From positions 1,206,501-1,270,500 of the forward strand of contig NZ_CP017415.1 in NCBI RefSeq assembly GCF_001753245.1: DNA of 64,000 nt. The letters run 5' to 3'. A program made the translations under genes and the position numbers. This DNA comes from Acidihalobacter yilgarnensis (lineage in GTDB: Bacteria; Pseudomonadota; Gammaproteobacteria; DSM-5130; Acidihalobacteraceae). Under the pieces are notes generated by a model. That model was not told where the DNA came from, did not search any database, and saw only the letters and a list, made by a program, of their open reading frames with translations. Each line of letters begins with the position of its first letter. The first letter of the stretch is position 1. Of the stretch, positions 9,086 to 20,401 are shown in pieces.

Positions 9086-12000
9086 ATGCCCAAACGTACC
9101 GACATCAAAAGCATCCTGGTCATAGGCGCTGGCCCGATCGTCATCGGCCAAGCCTGCGAGTTCGATTACTCGGGGGCGCAGGCGTGCAAGGCGCTCAAGG
9201 AGGAGGGCTATCGAGTCATCCTGGTTAATTCGAATCCGGCCACGATCATGACCGATCCGGAGACTGCCGACGCGGTCTATATCGAGCCAATCGAATGGCG
9301 TACCGTGTCGCGCATCATCGAGCGCGAACGCCCTGACGCGTTATTGCCAACCATGGGAGGGCAGACGGCGCTTAACTGCGCACTGGATCTGGCTCGAGAG
9401 GGGGTGCTCGAACGTCATGGCGTAGAAATGATCGGTGCCGATCGGGATGCCATCGACATGGCGGAAGATCGCGAGCGCTTTCGTCATGCGATGGCCGAAA
9501 TCGGCTTGCCCACGCCAAAAGCCTTCGCTGCGCATAGCTTCGAAGAAGCGCAACAGGTGCAGGGTGGCATTGGCTTCCCGACCATTATCCGACCGTCGTT
9601 CACCATGGGTGGTAGTGGCGGCGGAATTGCCTATAACCGTGAGGAATTCGAGGAAATCGTCAAGCGCGGACTCGATCTGTCGCCGACACATGAGGTGTTG
9701 CTTGAAGAATCGGTCCTCGGCTGGAAGGAATATGAAATGGAGGTCGTGCGCGACCGCGCCGACAACTGCATTATCGTCTGCTCCATCGAAAACCTCGATC
9801 CGATGGGCGTTCATACCGGTGATTCCATCACGGTTGCCCCTGCACAGACCTTGACCGACAAGGAATATCAGCATCTGCGCGATGCTTCCATTGCGGTCCT
9901 GCGCAAAATTGGTGTGGATACTGGCGGATCGAACGTCCAGTTCGCGGTCGATCCGGCGACGGGGCGGATCATTGTCATCGAGATGAACCCGCGCGTGTCA
10001 CGGTCATCAGCCCTGGCCTCTAAGGCAACTGGCTTCCCTATCGCCAAGGTCGCCGCCAAGCTCGCCGTAGGTTATACCCTGGACGAATTGCGCAACGACA
10101 TTACTGGCGGCGTAACCCCGGCATCGTTCGAGCCGACGATCGACTACGTCGTGACGAAGATTCCTCGCTTCACCTTTGAAAAATTCCCGAAGGCTGATTC
10201 ACGTTTGACCACCCAAATGAAATCGGTGGGGGAAGTTATGGCGATTGGCCGCAGCTTCCAGGAATCCTTCCAAAAGGCTTTGCGGGGCCTCGAAATTGGA
10301 GTCGATGGCCTCAATGAGGTGCTGGATCAAAGCGACCGGGAAACCGCCGAGGCCAGATTGCGCCAAGAGCTACGCGCGCCGACTGAACAGCGTATCTGGT
10401 ATCTTGCGGACGCCTTTCGTTACGGTATGAGCCTTGAAGAAATACATGAGCTCAGCCGTATCGATCCTTGGTTCCTTGCGCAAATCGAAGATCTCGTGCG
10501 TAGCGAGCAAGTTCTCAAGGGAACCTCGATGGAGGCCCTCTCCGCCGAGAATTTCCGGCGCCTCAAGCGTAAGGGTTTTTCGGACCGCCGCTTGGCGTGG
10601 TTGCTCGACGAGACTGAACGTACAGTACGCCAACGTCGCCATCAGCTCGGTATCCGTCCGGTTTACAAGCGGGTGGATAGTTGCGCTGCAGAATTCGCTT
10701 CAAGTACCGCCTACCTTTACTCGACTTACGAGACAGTCTGTGAGGCCGAACCGACCGGGCGCGACAAGATCATGGTGCTCGGTGGCGGGCCCAATCGGAT
10801 CGGCCAAGGTATCGAGTTCGATTACTGCTGTGTTCACGCCGCGTTGGCCTTACGTGATGATGGTTACGAAACCATCATGGTCAATTGCAATCCTGAAACG
10901 GTTTCGACCGACTACGACACCTCTGACCGGCTCTATTTCGAGCCGCTGACGCTCGAAGACGTATTAGAGATCATCGACGTCGAACAGCCCAAGGGTGTGA
11001 TCGTGCAGTATGGCGGCCAAACCCCGCTTAAGCTGGCTCGCGAGTTGGAGGCGGCAGGTGCGCCGATCATCGGGACGAGCCCGGATTCGATCGACCTTGC
11101 CGAAGATCGTGAACGGTTTCAACATCTGATCGAGTCGCTAGGCTTGATGCAGCCACCGAATCGTACCGCGCGCAGCGCGGAAGAAGCGGCTCGGTTGGCC
11201 GACGAAGTCGGTTATCCGGTCGTCGTGCGTCCATCCTATGTGTTGGGTGGTCGTGCCATGGAAATCGTGTATGACGAACAGGATTTGCGGCGGTACATGA
11301 ACGAGGCGGTCAAGGTTTCGAACGACGCGCCCGTGCTCATCGATCGCTTTCTGGACGACGCCATCGAGGTCGATGTGGACGCGATTTGTGATGGCGAATC
11401 GGTGCTCATTGGCGGTGTCATGCAGCATATCGAACAAGCGGGCGTACATTCCGGTGATTCCGCCTGCTCGCTTCCGCCGTATTCGCTCGGTGCCGAATTG
11501 TTGGAAAGGCTGCGCGATCAGGTGCGACGGATGGCGATCAGTCTCAAGGTGGTCGGGTTGATGAATGCCCAGCTGGCCGTTAAGGGTGACGATATCTATG
11601 TGCTTGAAGTCAATCCGCGCGCCTCGCGGACGGTACCGTTTGTATCCAAGGCCAATGGCTTGCCGATGGCCAAGGTTGGGGCTCGTTGCATGGTGGGGCA
11701 GACACTCGCGCAACAGGGTATCGTTAGGGAGCTGATCCCACCGTATTTCTCGGTCAAGGAGGCGGTATTCCCGTTCATTAAATTCCCCGGCGTTGACCCG
11801 ATTCTCGGTCCTGAGATGAAATCCACGGGCGAGGTGATGGGCATCGGTTTGACCTTTGGAGAGGCCTTCGCCAAGGCGCAATTGGCATCGGGCGTCGTCT
11901 TGCCGCGTGGCGGTCGAGCCTTTATCAGCGTACGCGACGAGGACAAGGCTGCCGCCGTTGATGTCGCACGGGAGCTACTCAATAGAGGGTTCAAGTTGGT

Positions 12001-12310
12001 GGCGACCCATGGTACCCGGAAGATTCTGGCCGATGCGGGATTGCTTTGCGATGCGGTCAACAAGGTCATGGAGGGGCGCCCGCACGTGGTCGATATGATC
12101 AAGAATGGCGAGATTGACATGATCGTGAACACCACCGCGAACAAGCAGGCCATAGCGGATTCCTTCACTATTCGCCGCGAGGCACTACAGCGTAAAATTA
12201 CTTACGCCACCACCATGGCCGGTGCGGTTGCGATGTGTTTGGCAATGGATTTTCTGGACAACGAGGCGGTCTACCGTCTGCAGGACCTGCATAAGGAGGC
12301 TCGGCAATGA
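9086..12310 (+). CDS. carB: Carbamoyl-phosphate synthase large subunit CarB
   Basis: The 1074-residue large subunit makes carbamoyl phosphate from bicarbonate, ammonia and two ATP. It has two homologous ATP-grasp halves: the first begins [19 protein letters not shown] and the second [17 protein letters not shown]. The C-terminal MGS-like allosteric domain ([23 protein letters not shown]) is where UMP, IMP and ornithine act in E. coli. It is 35 bases after carA and overlaps greA by four bases. Confidence 0.98.
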   Translation: MPKRTDIKSILVIGAGPIVIGQACEFDYSGAQACKALKEEGYRVILVNSNPATIMTDPETADAVYIEPIEWRTVSRIIERERPDALLPTMGGQTALNCALDLAREGVLERHGVEMIGADRDAIDMAEDRERFRHAMAEIGLPTPKAFAAHSFEEAQQVQGGIGFPTIIRPSFTMGGSGGGIAYNREEFEEIVKRGLDLSPTHEVLLEESVLGWKEYEMEVVRDRADNCIIVCSIENLDPMGVHTGDSITVAPAQTLTDKEYQHLRDASIAVLRKIGVDTGGSNVQFAVDPATGRIIVIEMNPRVSRSSALASKATGFPIAKVAAKLAVGYTLDELRNDITGGVTPASFEPTIDYVVTKIPRFTFEKFPKADSRLTTQMKSVGEVMAIGRSFQESFQKALRGLEIGVDGLNEVLDQSDRETAEARLRQELRAPTEQRIWYLADAFRYGMSLEEIHELSRIDPWFLAQIEDLVRSEQVLKGTSMEALSAENFRRLKRKGFSDRRLAWLLDETERTVRQRRHQLGIRPVYKRVDSCAAEFASSTAYLYSTYETVCEAEPTGRDKIMVLGGGPNRIGQGIEFDYCCVHAALALRDDGYETIMVNCNPETVSTDYDTSDRLYFEPLTLEDVLEIIDVEQPKGVIVQYGGQTPLKLARELEAAGAPIIGTSPDSIDLAEDRERFQHLIESLGLMQPPNRTARSAEEAARLADEVGYPVVVRPSYVLGGRAMEIVYDEQDLRRYMNEAVKVSNDAPVLIDRFLDDAIEVDVDAICDGESVLIGGVMQHIEQAGVHSGDSACSLPPYSLGAELLERLRDQVRRMAISLKVVGLMNAQLAVKGDDIYVLEVNPRASRTVPFVSKANGLPMAKVGARCMVGQTLAQQGIVRELIPPYFSVKEAVFPFIKFPGVDPILGPEMKSTGEVMGIGLTFGEAFAKAQLASGVVLPRGGRAFISVRDEDKAAAVDVARELLNRGFKLVATHGTRKILADAGLLCDAVNKVMEGRPHVVDMIKNGEIDMIVNTTANKQAIADSFTIRREALQRKITYATTMAGAVAMCLAMDFLDNEAVYRLQDLHKEARQ

Positions 12311-12783
12311 ATAAGGTGCCGTTGACAGTTCTGGGCGCTGAAAAGCTGCGGACGGAATTGCAGAAACTTAAATCCGAGGAGCGTCCGCGTGTCGTGGCAG
12401 CGATTGCGGAGGCCCGTGCGCATGGCGACCTCAAGGAGAACGCCGAGTATCACGCGGCTCGCGAGCAGCAAGGCTTTATAGAGGGTCGCATCCAGGAGGT
12501 CGAGGCGAAGCTGGCCAACGCGCAGGTGATCGACGTGACCAAGCTTAATCCGGGTGGCAAGGTGGTGTTTGGCGCGACGGTCGATTTGATGGATGTGGCT
12601 TCCGGGGATGAAATCACCTATCAGATCGTCGGGGAGGACGAGGCGGACATCAAGCAGGGCCGGGTTTCGGTCAGCTCCCCGATTGCGCGTGCACTAATCG
12701 GCAAAATGGAAGGTGACGAAGTGCTTGTGCAGGCCCCTGGCGGCACGCGAGAGTATGAAGTGCTCGCTGTGCGTTACGTCTGA
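12307..12783 (+). CDS. greA: Transcription elongation factor GreA
   Basis: Rescues backtracked RNA polymerase by stimulating transcript cleavage. The 158-residue product has an N-terminal coiled coil with the conserved acidic tip region ([20 protein letters not shown]) and a C-terminal FKBP-like domain ([18 protein letters not shown]). The start overlaps the carB stop (ATGA), so the two are translationally coupled. Its 3' end overlaps that of yhbY on the other strand by 10 bases. Confidence 0.97.
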   Translation: MNKVPLTVLGAEKLRTELQKLKSEERPRVVAAIAEARAHGDLKENAEYHAAREQQGFIEGRIQEVEAKLANAQVIDVTKLNPGGKVVFGATVDLMDVASGDEITYQIVGEDEADIKQGRVSVSSPIARALIGKMEGDEVLVQAPGGTREYEVLAVRYV

Positions 12784-13052
12784 TTCGTCCGTTTTTTCAG
12801 ATACAGGGCCACAATGCCACCGATGCGCTGTACGAGGTCGGCGCCGGTAGCGGAGATGATCTCGTCGACGATTGGCCCCATCGCCTCGCGACCGCCGGGT
12901 ATCCGGACCTTGATCAGTTCATGGTGATCGAGAGCCGCCTGAATTTCCTCGATCACGCTCGGATGTAGCCCCTTTTGGCCGATGAGTACGACCGGTTTAA
13001 GTGTATGCGCGCGCGCCCTGAGCGCGCGTCGTTGTTGATCATCGAGTACCAT
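12774..13052 (-). CDS. yhbY: Ribosome-assembly RNA-binding protein YhbY (CRM domain)
   Basis: A small single CRM-domain protein of 92 residues that binds pre-50S particles. Signatures are [28 protein letters not shown] and the basic C-terminus YLKKRTNQ. The ATG at complement 13050-13052 is chosen because GAAGGA lies seven to eight bases upstream; another ATG two codons earlier is too close to it. It is divergent from rlmE, a common gammaproteobacterial arrangement. Confidence 0.93.
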   Translation of the reverse strand: MVLDDQQRRALRARAHTLKPVVLIGQKGLHPSVIEEIQAALDHHELIKVRIPGGREAMGPIVDEIISATGADLVQRIGGIVALYLKKRTNQT

Positions 13053-13109
13053 GGTCATGTCCTTCGCCCGGAAAGCCGGGCAGTCTAGCATGGGTCGGAG
13101 AGGAAACCA

Positions 13110-13733
13110 GTGCCGCCTCGCAGCAAGAGTAGCCGTCAGTGGCTGCGTGAACATTTCGATGATCCGTACGTGAAACGCGCGCAGGCGGAGGGTTATCGTT
13201 CGCGCGCTGTTTACAAATTGCTTGAGCTTGATGAGCGCAATCCATTGTTCAAGCCTGGGCAGCTGGTGGTTGATCTCGGAGCCGCTCCTGGGGGGTGGAG
13301 TCAAGTCGCGCGTGCGCGCCTTGGGGAAGGTGGGCGAGTGATCGCCACGGATATACTCCCGATGGACCCGCTGCCCGGTGTCGAATTCCTACAAGGCGAT
13401 TTTAGAGAGGAGTCGGTGCTCAGTCAGTTGCTTCTGAGCATCGGAAATCAGGGCGCCGACCTTGTATTATCCGATATGGCGCCCAATATGAGTGGGGTGC
13501 TCGCCGTGGATCAGCCCCGGGGAATGCTATTGGCTGAACTCGCGCTCGACCTTGGCATGAAAGTGCTTCGGCCGGGAGGGGGGATGGTGTTGAAACTGTT
13601 TCAAGGCCGAGGGTCAGATATTTTCCTGGCGGAGTTGAGGCGTGGATTCGAACGTGTTGGGGTGCGCAAACCCAAAGCATCACGTCCGCGTAGCCGTGAG
13701 GTCTATATCGTGGCCACCGGCCGGAAACTATAG
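13110..13733 (+). CDS. rlmE: 23S rRNA 2'-O-methyltransferase RlmE (FtsJ/RrmJ)
   Basis: Methylates U2552 of 23S rRNA using S-adenosylmethionine in late 50S assembly. The 207-residue product has [14 protein letters not shown] with the catalytic lysine, the SAM motif [15 protein letters not shown], and [10 protein letters not shown] with the catalytic aspartate. The GTG start follows a good GGAGAGGAAA. It lies 41 bases before ftsH, the heat-shock operon partner known from E. coli. Confidence 0.97.
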   Translation: MPPRSKSSRQWLREHFDDPYVKRAQAEGYRSRAVYKLLELDERNPLFKPGQLVVDLGAAPGGWSQVARARLGEGGRVIATDILPMDPLPGVEFLQGDFREESVLSQLLLSIGNQGADLVLSDMAPNMSGVLAVDQPRGMLLAELALDLGMKVLRPGGGMVLKLFQGRGSDIFLAELRRGFERVGVRKPKASRPRSREVYIVATGRKL

Positions 13734-13774
13734 TAATGTCCGTACTGTGCGGACGTCGTACTTGAGGTGACGCT

Positions 13775-15700
13775 TTGAACGATCTCGTCAAGAATATCAT
13801 CCTGTGGGCGGTGATCGCCGTCGTGCTGATGTCTGTATTCAACAACTTCAGTCAGCACAGCGATTCATCGTCTTCGACCATGTCCTATTCCCAATTCATC
13901 GCTGCGGTGAAGAGTGGACGGGTCAAGAATGTCATGATTGACGGGCGTACCGTCAATGGCGTGACCGATGGCGGACAGAAATTCACGACCTATACGCCAA
14001 CCGATCCCGGCATGATTGGCGATCTGCTCAATAACGGCGTGAACGTCGCCGCGGCGGCACCCAAGAAGGAATCCTTGCTGCTGTCGATATTGATCAGCTG
14101 GTTCCCGATGCTGCTATTGATCGGCGTCTGGATATTTTTCCTGCGCCAGATGCAGGGTGGCGCAGGCGGACGTGGTGCGATGTCCTTCGGCAAGAGCCGG
14201 GCCAGGATGATGAGCGAGGACCAGGTGAAAATTACCTTCGCCGATGTGGCAGGTGTGGACGAGGCTAAGGAAGAGGTTTCCGAACTCGTCGAATTTCTCC
14301 GTGATCCAGGCAAATTCCAGAAACTCGGCGGCAAGATTCCGCGCGGCGTGCTGATGGTCGGTTCGCCAGGTACAGGTAAGACCTTGTTGGCCAAGGCCAT
14401 CGCGGGTGAGGCCAAGGTACCTTTCTTCAGTATTTCCGGTTCTGATTTCGTGGAGATGTTCGTGGGTGTCGGCGCCTCACGTGTGCGCGACATGTTCGAG
14501 CAGGCGAAGAAGCATGCGCCCTGCATCATCTTCATCGACGAGATTGATGCCGTGGGCCGTCACCGTGGCGCCGGTTTGGGTGGTGGCCATGATGAGCGAG
14601 AGCAGACGCTTAATCAGTTGCTGGTCGAGATGGATGGCTTCGAGGGTACCGAAGGTGTCATCGTGATCGCTGCGACTAACCGGCCGGATGTGCTCGATCC
14701 GGCGCTATTGCGTCCGGGCCGCTTCGACCGTCAAGTGGTTGTCCCGTTGCCGGATGTTCGTGGGCGAGAACAAATACTCAAGGTCCATATGCGTCGCGTG
14801 CCCATCGGTGACGACGTCAAGCCGAGCATCATCGCACGTGGTACGCCGGGGTTTTCGGGTGCCGATCTGGCCAATCTTGTGAACGAGGCGGCGCTGTTTG
14901 CGGCGCGTGCCAACAAGCGCAGCGTTGACATGCTGGAGTTCGAGCGCGCTAAGGACAAAATAATGATGGGCGCGGAACGGCGCTCAATGGTCATGAGCGA
15001 GGATGAGAAAAAGCTGACGGCATATCACGAAGCGGGCCATGCGATCGTTGGCCTTCGGGTTCCCGACCACGATCCCGTTTACAAGGTCAGTATTATTCCG
15101 CGTGGTCGAGCATTGGGCGTGACGATGTTCCTGCCCGAGGATGACCGTTATAGCTACAGCAAGCAGCGTCTGGAAAGTCAGATATCGAGTTTGTTTGGTG
15201 GGAGAATCGCGGAAGAGCTTATCTTCGGACTGGAGCGAGTGACGACAGGCGCCTCGAATGACATCGAGCGAGCGACCGATATCGCCAGGAACATGGTGAC
15301 CAAGTGGGGTCTTTCCGAACGTTTAGGTCCGTTGGCCTACAGCGAGGATGAGGGCGAGGTATTTCTGGGTCGGAGTGTTACTCAACACAAGCAGGTGTCG
15401 GATGAGACCGCGCATGTGATCGATGAGGAAATCCGGTCGGTCATCGAACGTAACTATGTCCGGTCTCAGCAGATCCTGCGTGATGATACCGATAAGCTGC
15501 ATATCATGGCTCAGGCCTTGATTAAATACGAAACTATTGATGCCGATCAGATAGCCGATATCATGTCTGGCAAGGATCCGCGGCCGCCCTCGGATTGGAG
15601 CGATGAGGGGCCGAATTCCGGCCCGACCGCATCCTCTGGAGACAAGACCACGCAAGAGGCTGGTGATGGGAAGCTGGGCGATCCCGCAAGTCTGCACTAG
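13775..15700 (+). CDS. ftsH: ATP-dependent membrane zinc protease FtsH
   Basis: Inner-membrane AAA+ protease of 641 residues that degrades misfolded membrane proteins and regulators. Transmembrane segments are near residues 7-22 and 101-123 with a periplasmic domain between. Walker A reads GSPGTGKT (196-203), with serine where E. coli has proline, and Walker B is [11 protein letters not shown]. The SRH region ends in RPGRFDRQ, and the zinc site HEAGH is at 418-422. It starts with TTG after GAGGTGA. Confidence 0.97.
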   Translation: MNDLVKNIILWAVIAVVLMSVFNNFSQHSDSSSSTMSYSQFIAAVKSGRVKNVMIDGRTVNGVTDGGQKFTTYTPTDPGMIGDLLNNGVNVAAAAPKKESLLLSILISWFPMLLLIGVWIFFLRQMQGGAGGRGAMSFGKSRARMMSEDQVKITFADVAGVDEAKEEVSELVEFLRDPGKFQKLGGKIPRGVLMVGSPGTGKTLLAKAIAGEAKVPFFSISGSDFVEMFVGVGASRVRDMFEQAKKHAPCIIFIDEIDAVGRHRGAGLGGGHDEREQTLNQLLVEMDGFEGTEGVIVIAATNRPDVLDPALLRPGRFDRQVVVPLPDVRGREQILKVHMRRVPIGDDVKPSIIARGTPGFSGADLANLVNEAALFAARANKRSVDMLEFERAKDKIMMGAERRSMVMSEDEKKLTAYHEAGHAIVGLRVPDHDPVYKVSIIPRGRALGVTMFLPEDDRYSYSKQRLESQISSLFGGRIAEELIFGLERVTTGASNDIERATDIARNMVTKWGLSERLGPLAYSEDEGEVFLGRSVTQHKQVSDETAHVIDEEIRSVIERNYVRSQQILRDDTDKLHIMAQALIKYETIDADQIADIMSGKDPRPPSDWSDEGPNSGPTASSGDKTTQEAGDGKLGDPASLH

Positions 15701-15716
15701 CCGTTACTGACTCGGT

Positions 15717-16613
15717 GTGAGCGCGCCAATAAAAGGGGCGGATGGGGTTGTCAATCCCACTCCGCCCCATTCGGTTGTGCTGGACTGCGCGGGACGACGA
15801 CTGGATCTGTCGCGACCCCGCGTCATGGGGATATTGAACGTTACGCCGGATTCGTTCTCAGACGGCGGCCGCCACACAACGATGTCCGCGGCGATCGCGT
15901 ACGCCGTGAATATGGTGGAAGCGGGCGCCGATCTCATCGATGTTGGAGGTGAGTCCACCCGCCCAGGCGCAACCGATGTCGACGTGCCCAGCGAGATTGC
16001 ACGCATCGAGAAGGTAATTCGTGCGCTGAGCCGAGAAGTCAGTGTGCCCATCTCAATTGATACGCGGAAGCCGGATGTGATGCGGGCAGCCGTTGAAGCG
16101 GGTGCAGGGCTGATCAACGACATTCGCGCCCTGCTCGCGCCAGGGGCTCTTTCCCTCGCGATCGAATTGGATGTTCCCGTTTGCCTCATGCATATGAAAG
16201 GCGAGCCAGGCAGCATGCAGGCCACGCCACCCCAATACGCAAATGTGGTCGAGGAGGTCGAATCATTCCTGCTTGCGCGCGCACGGGAATGCGTGGCTGC
16301 GGGCATGAATCCCGGGAGGATTCTACTGGACCCTGGGATCGGTTTTGGCAAAGGTTTGCAGCATAATCTGGAGCTGTTACGCGCCACCGCGCGGTTGGCC
16401 GGGCAGGGATATCCGCTACTGCTCGGCATGTCTCGAAAATCGATGATTGGGGCATTACTGGCAAATCGACCTGTAGAAGGGCGCATCGACGGGAGTGTCG
16501 GTGCTGCGGTTGCTGCTGCGTTGGCGGGTGCGCGTGTGCTCAGGGTGCACGATGTCAGGCAGACCGTCGATGCGCTGAATGTCGCTTGGGCGATTAGTCA
16601 ACAAGAGGTTTAA
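15717..16613 (+). CDS. folP: Dihydropteroate synthase FolP
   Basis: Condenses p-aminobenzoate with the pterin pyrophosphate in folate synthesis; it is the sulfonamide target. Signatures are [26 protein letters not shown] and [17 protein letters not shown]. From GTG 15717 the product is 298 residues, but a strong hairpin covers codons 7-17. An in-frame GTG at 15777 would give 278 residues, close to the usual 275-285, so the true start may be the later one. It is the second gene of the conserved ftsH-folP-glmM-tpiA-secG order. Confidence 0.95.
   Translation: MSAPIKGADGVVNPTPPHSVVLDCAGRRLDLSRPRVMGILNVTPDSFSDGGRHTTMSAAIAYAVNMVEAGADLIDVGGESTRPGATDVDVPSEIARIEKVIRALSREVSVPISIDTRKPDVMRAAVEAGAGLINDIRALLAPGALSLAIELDVPVCLMHMKGEPGSMQATPPQYANVVEEVESFLLARARECVAAGMNPGRILLDPGIGFGKGLQHNLELLRATARLAGQGYPLLLGMSRKSMIGALLANRPVEGRIDGSVGAAVAAALAGARVLRVHDVRQTVDALNVAWAISQQEV
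15735..15768 (+). promoter_or_regulatory. Hairpin at the folP 5' end
   Basis: GGGGCGGA (15735-15742) pairs with TCCGCCCC (15761-15768), and TGGG/CCCA extends the stem inward past one bulged base. No U run follows. It may mark the 3' end of ftsH mRNA or reduce folP translation. If folP starts at 15777, the hairpin lies wholly in the intergenic region. Confidence 0.5.
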
Positions 16614-16618
16614 CAATC

Positions 16619-17989
16619 ATGTCCAGGGCCTATTTTGGAACGGACGGCATCCGTGGTCGTGTCGGCGATGCCCCGATGACGCCGGAATTCATCTTGCGTC
16701 TCGGTTGGGCAGCGGGGCGGGTCCTTGCTGGACATGGGCGCCGGCTGATACTGATCGGCAAGGACACGCGCATATCCGGATACATGTTCGAATCCGTGCT
16801 TGAATCCGGCCTTTCAGCGGCAGGTGTCAATACCCGGTTGCTGGGGCCGATGCCAACACCTGGGGTGGCCTATTTAACGCGAACCTTTCGCGCGAGCGCG
16901 GGCATCGTGATTAGTGCGTCGCACAATCCCTACTACGACAATGGCATCAAGTTTTTCTCCGGTGCGGGCACCAAGCTGCCCGACGAACTGGAGGCGGCCA
17001 TTGAAGCGGAGTTGGTGAAGACCATGTCGGTGGTCGATTCCGCTGAGCTGGGTAAGGTTGAGCGAGTGGTCGATGCTGCAGGCCGGTATATCGAGTTTTG
17101 CAAGAGCACGGTGCCAACCGGAACGGCATTGCATGGAATGAAAATTGTGGTCGATTGCGCCAATGGCGCAACCTACCACATTGCGCCAGCCGTATTTGCC
17201 GAGCTGGGAGCCAAGGTTATCCCGCTATGCGATGAGCCTGATGGCATCAATATCAATGCCAGTTGTGGATCCACGGCTCCACGACGCTTGGCGGATGCCG
17301 TACTGAATCAGCATGCCGATCTCGGCATTGCGTTCGATGGTGATGGAGATCGCGTCGTCATGGTGGATGGTCGTGGCGAGACCGTGGATGGCGACGAGTT
17401 GCTGTACATCATTGCGGCGACACGTCTGGAGCGGGCCGAATTGCAAGGGACTGGGGTCGTGGGCACGCTGATGTCGAACTTGGGCCTGGAGCACGCTCTT
17501 GCTCGTCTTGGCATACCTTTTGAGCGAGCTGCTGTGGGCGACCGGTATGTCATGGAGGCCCTTCAGCGTAGAGGCTGGTTGCTGGGAGGGGAAAATTCCG
17601 GGCACTTGATCTGCCTCGACCGGCAGACAACGGGAGATGGAATCGTCGCAGCGCTTCAGGTGTTGGCCGCGATGGTGGCTACTGGTAGGGGTTTGCGGGA
17701 GCTGTCTTCGGGCTTGGAAAAATACCCTCAGGTACTGGTCAATGTGCCCCTTGTTCCAGGTTTCTCGATTGGCGCATCCTCAGTGCTGGCCGAGGCGGTC
17801 AGCGACGTTGAGGCCAGTCTTGGCGAGCAGGGCCGTGTTTTATTAAGGGCATCGGGTACGGAGCCTCTATTGAGAATCATGATTGAGGGCCGAGAGTCGC
17901 GTAAGGTACGGGCGCTAGCAGACCAACTAGCGGCTGCGGTGCGAGCTGAGCAAAACCGCTTTGCGGTGACGGGATCTATGCCGAATTGA
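16619..17989 (+). CDS. glmM: Phosphoglucosamine mutase GlmM
   Basis: Interconverts glucosamine 6-phosphate and 1-phosphate for UDP-GlcNAc and thus for peptidoglycan and LPS. The 456-residue product starts [10 protein letters not shown]. The phosphoserine is S101 in SASHNP, the metal site is [12 protein letters not shown], and GGENSGHLI and [10 protein letters not shown] are the sugar and phosphate loops. It lies five bases after folP. Confidence 0.97.
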   Translation: MSRAYFGTDGIRGRVGDAPMTPEFILRLGWAAGRVLAGHGRRLILIGKDTRISGYMFESVLESGLSAAGVNTRLLGPMPTPGVAYLTRTFRASAGIVISASHNPYYDNGIKFFSGAGTKLPDELEAAIEAELVKTMSVVDSAELGKVERVVDAAGRYIEFCKSTVPTGTALHGMKIVVDCANGATYHIAPAVFAELGAKVIPLCDEPDGININASCGSTAPRRLADAVLNQHADLGIAFDGDGDRVVMVDGRGETVDGDELLYIIAATRLERAELQGTGVVGTLMSNLGLEHALARLGIPFERAAVGDRYVMEALQRRGWLLGGENSGHLICLDRQTTGDGIVAALQVLAAMVATGRGLRELSSGLEKYPQVLVNVPLVPGFSIGASSVLAEAVSDVEASLGEQGRVLLRASGTEPLLRIMIEGRESRKVRALADQLAAAVRAEQNRFAVTGSMPN

Positions 17990-18050
17990 TTTATCTTGTT
18001 ATGCCGGTTAAGCTTCGGCGCTTTCGTGTTTAGTGATCAGGAGATTTTGG

Positions 18051-18797
18051 ATGCGACAGCCTATGGTCGCCGGCAACTGGAAGCTGAATGGCTCCAGGCA
18101 GATGGTGAGTGCATTGCTGGGTGACATACTGTCGGGTCTGGGTGATCCGCTCACTGCAGAGATCGCGATTTGTCCTCCCTTCGTTTACCTTCAGGAAGCG
18201 CGTGGCGCGCTTGAGGGCAGCGGTGTTGTGTTGGGTGCGCAAGATGTTTGCGATGAGGATGAAGGGGCGTATACCGGCGAGGTGTCGGCGCCTATGTTAG
18301 GCGATGTCGGATGCCGCTATGTGATCGTAGGGCATTCCGAGCGACGAAGCTTGTATCGTGAAACAGATGAGCTGGTTGCGCGCAAATTCGAAGCTGTGAT
18401 GCGTGCCGGCCTCTGCCCAATTCTGTGCGTGGGTGAGAGCCTGGAGGAGCGTAATGCGGGTGTAACCGAGGCAGTGGTTGCGCGACAACTTGATGCTGTG
18501 GTCGAATTGGTTGGCCCCGAGCGTATAGGCGAAGCCGTTGTCGCGTATGAGCCGGTATGGGCGATAGGTACGGGGATGACAGCTTCGCCAGAGCAGGCGC
18601 AAGCCGTACACGCCTATATTCGTGGTCGGCTGGATTTGGCAGGTGTTTCCGCTGGGAGTGTTCGTCTGCTGTATGGTGGTAGCGTCAAACCTGAAAATGC
18701 GGTCGAGCTGTTTGCCATGCCGGATATCGATGGTGGTTTGATAGGCGGCGCGTCGCTTCAGGCCGAGACTTTTCTCGCGATATGTCGAGCCGCTTGA
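18051..18797 (+). CDS. tpiA: Triosephosphate isomerase
   Basis: Interconverts dihydroxyacetone phosphate and glyceraldehyde 3-phosphate. The 248-residue TIM barrel has the catalytic lysine in VAGNWKLNG, the histidine in VIVGHSERR, the glutamate in VAYEPVWAIGTG, and the phosphate loop YGGSVKPENA. ATG 18051 is chosen because CAGGAGATTTTGG precedes it; upstream in-frame starts lack a ribosome-binding site. Confidence 0.97.
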   Translation: MRQPMVAGNWKLNGSRQMVSALLGDILSGLGDPLTAEIAICPPFVYLQEARGALEGSGVVLGAQDVCDEDEGAYTGEVSAPMLGDVGCRYVIVGHSERRSLYRETDELVARKFEAVMRAGLCPILCVGESLEERNAGVTEAVVARQLDAVVELVGPERIGEAVVAYEPVWAIGTGMTASPEQAQAVHAYIRGRLDLAGVSAGSVRLLYGGSVKPENAVELFAMPDIDGGLIGGASLQAETFLAICRAA

Positions 18798-18807
18798 CGA
18801 GGCCTAT

Positions 18808-19164
18808 ATGCTCTATACGTTATTGATTGTGTTGCAAGTGGTTGTGGCGGTGGCGGTGATCGTTCTCGTGCTGTTACAGCATGGAAAGGGGGCCGATGCT
18901 GGTGCGGCGTTTGGAAGTGGAGCATCCGGCACTGTTTTTGGTGCACGCGGTTCCGCGTCGTTTCTCAGTCGCGCAACAGGTGTCTTGGCCACCGTTTTTT
19001 TCGTTAACTGTTTGGGGCTCGCCTATCTGGCGGCTCATCAAGCGACGAGCGGTGCGAGCGTGATCGATCAGTCCAATGCGCAGAGCATCATCGATAAAGC
19101 GACTAAGCCGAGCGGTATACCCGTGCCTTCACCGGGAGTTCATGGAGACGGTAAACCCCAGTAG
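18808..19164 (+). CDS. secG: Preprotein translocase subunit SecG
   Basis: A small accessory subunit of the SecYEG translocon in the inner membrane, 118 residues. It has two transmembrane helices (residues about 3-22 and 52-72) joined by the signature HGKGADAGAAFGSGASGTVFG. The C-terminus is a polar tail. It follows tpiA by ten bases, the usual tpiA-secG-tRNA-Leu order. An AT-rich stretch of about 55 bases with T runs separates it from tRNA-Leu. Confidence 0.95.
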   Translation: MLYTLLIVLQVVVAVAVIVLVLLQHGKGADAGAAFGSGASGTVFGARGSASFLSRATGVLATVFFVNCLGLAYLAAHQATSGASVIDQSNAQSIIDKATKPSGIPVPSPGVHGDGKPQ

Positions 19165-19219
19165 TTGTGTGTTGTGATAATTTATTTTTTTGTTAGTATA
19201 AGTTTGATTTTTTAGTATT

Positions 19220-19304
19220 GCCGATGTGGTGAAATTGGTAGACACGCTATCTTGAGGGGGTAGTGGCGAAAGCCGTGCCGGTTCGAATCCGGCCATCGGC
19301 ACCA
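19220..19304 (+). tRNA. tRNA-Leu (anticodon GAG)
   Basis: Class II tRNA of 85 bases with encoded CCA. The acceptor stem GCCGATG pairs with CATCGGC. The anticodon stem CTATC/GGTAG encloses loop TTGAGGG (anticodon GAG). There is a variable arm GGC-GAAA-GCC and a TTCGAAT T loop. A tRNA-Leu between secG and nuoA is typical in gammaproteobacteria. Confidence 0.97.
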
Positions 19305-19389
19305 TAGGTTGGTTTTAGGCTTACGCAGAGAGGCCGCTCAGCGCGTTAGTAACTCGCTGAAAAATAATCAAAATATCCGTTGGTGCATA

Positions 19390-19419
19390 TTGACAGCGGA
19401 AAAATCGCTGACATAGACT
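19390..19419 (+). promoter_or_regulatory. Candidate promoter of the nuo operon
   Basis: Consensus TTGACA (19390-19395) with an 18-base spacer and TAGACT (19414-19419, four of six). It lies in the 247-base gap between tRNA-Leu and nuoA, about 130 bases before the nuoA start. Nothing else in the gap is recognisable. Confidence 0.45.
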
Positions 19420-19551
19420 CCGGTGGGCGACTTGATCCGGGAAGGATCGAGGCGCCTGGGGAGAGGTACTGACCTGGCCGTCAGATGGTATTCGCGTGGG
19501 CGAAGCATTCGCCAAGCGCGGCGGTCGTAGCAGGAGCGAGGCGATTTTATT

Positions 19552-19908
19552 ATGTTGGAGAGCTATCTCCCCATCCTGGTTTTTATCGCGGTCGGCCTCT
19601 TGGTCGGCGCAGCCCCTATGGCCTTGGGAGTTTTGTTGGGTCCCAGACGCCCGGATGCAGCCAAAGACTCGCCCTATGAGTGCGGATTCGAGGCCTTTGA
19701 AGATTCGCGCATGAAGTTCGATGTGCGTTATTACCTGGTTGCCATTCTGTTCATTATTTTCGACCTGGAAATTGCATTTCTGTTCCCCTGGGCGGTGGTT
19801 CTGGGACGAATTGGCTTGTTCGGGTTGCTTTCTATGGCGCTTTTCCTGGGTATTCTGGTAATTGGCTTTATTTACGAATGGAAAAAAGGAGCGCTCGAAT
19901 GGGAATAG
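19552..19908 (+). CDS. nuoA: NADH-quinone oxidoreductase subunit A
   Basis: Membrane subunit of respiratory complex I at the junction of peripheral and membrane arms, 118 residues. It has three transmembrane helices and the conserved loop [22 protein letters not shown] (its ECGF cysteine lies near the quinone site), then [12 protein letters not shown]. First gene of the nuoA-N operon. It overlaps nuoB by ten bases. Confidence 0.97.
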   Translation: MLESYLPILVFIAVGLLVGAAPMALGVLLGPRRPDAAKDSPYECGFEAFEDSRMKFDVRYYLVAILFIIFDLEIAFLFPWAVVLGRIGLFGLLSMALFLGILVIGFIYEWKKGALEWE

Positions 19909-20375
19909 AGGGCGTCCTTGAGAAAGGCTGGGTAACGACAAGTGCGGATAAGCTCATTAATTGGGCTCGTACGGGCTCTCTCTGGCCGATGACATTCGGT
20001 TTGGCTTGTTGCGCCGTCGAGATGATGCATGCAGGCGCAGCACGCTATGATTTGGACCGATTTGGTGTGCTATTCAGACCTAGTCCCAGGCAATCTGACG
20101 TGATGATCGTCGCGGGCACCTTAGTCAACAAGATGGCCCCCGCATTGCGTAAAGTTTACGATCAGATGGCTGAACCTCGATGGGTGATATCGATGGGGTC
20201 CTGCGCAAACGGTGGGGGTTATTATCATTACTCCTATTCGGTAGTGCGTGGTTGCGATCGTATAGTGCCGGTTGATGTCTATGTGCCCGGTTGCCCGCCT
20301 ACCGCCGAAGCATTGCTTTACGGCATTATTCAGTTGCAAAACAAGATCAGGCGTACGGATACAATCGCTCGATAA
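19899..20375 (+). CDS. nuoB: NADH-quinone oxidoreductase subunit B
   Basis: Carries the N2 [4Fe-4S] cluster that passes electrons to quinone. The 158-residue product holds the ligand cysteines in [22 protein letters not shown] and [15 protein letters not shown] chose ATG 19899 ([10 protein letters not shown]) rather than an in-frame ATG seven codons earlier, inside nuoA. Confidence 0.97.
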   Translation: MGIEGVLEKGWVTTSADKLINWARTGSLWPMTFGLACCAVEMMHAGAARYDLDRFGVLFRPSPRQSDVMIVAGTLVNKMAPALRKVYDQMAEPRWVISMGSCANGGGYYHYSYSVVRGCDRIVPVDVYVPGCPPTAEALLYGIIQLQNKIRRTDTIAR

Positions 20376-20401
20376 TTTTGCGCTTCGCGCGTGACACGAA
20401 G

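Noticed and set aside
19321-19941. 206-codon minus-strand frame over the tRNA-Leu to nuoA gap
   Set aside because: Mostly antisense to nuoA, with a polar, low-complexity translation and no ribosome-binding site.
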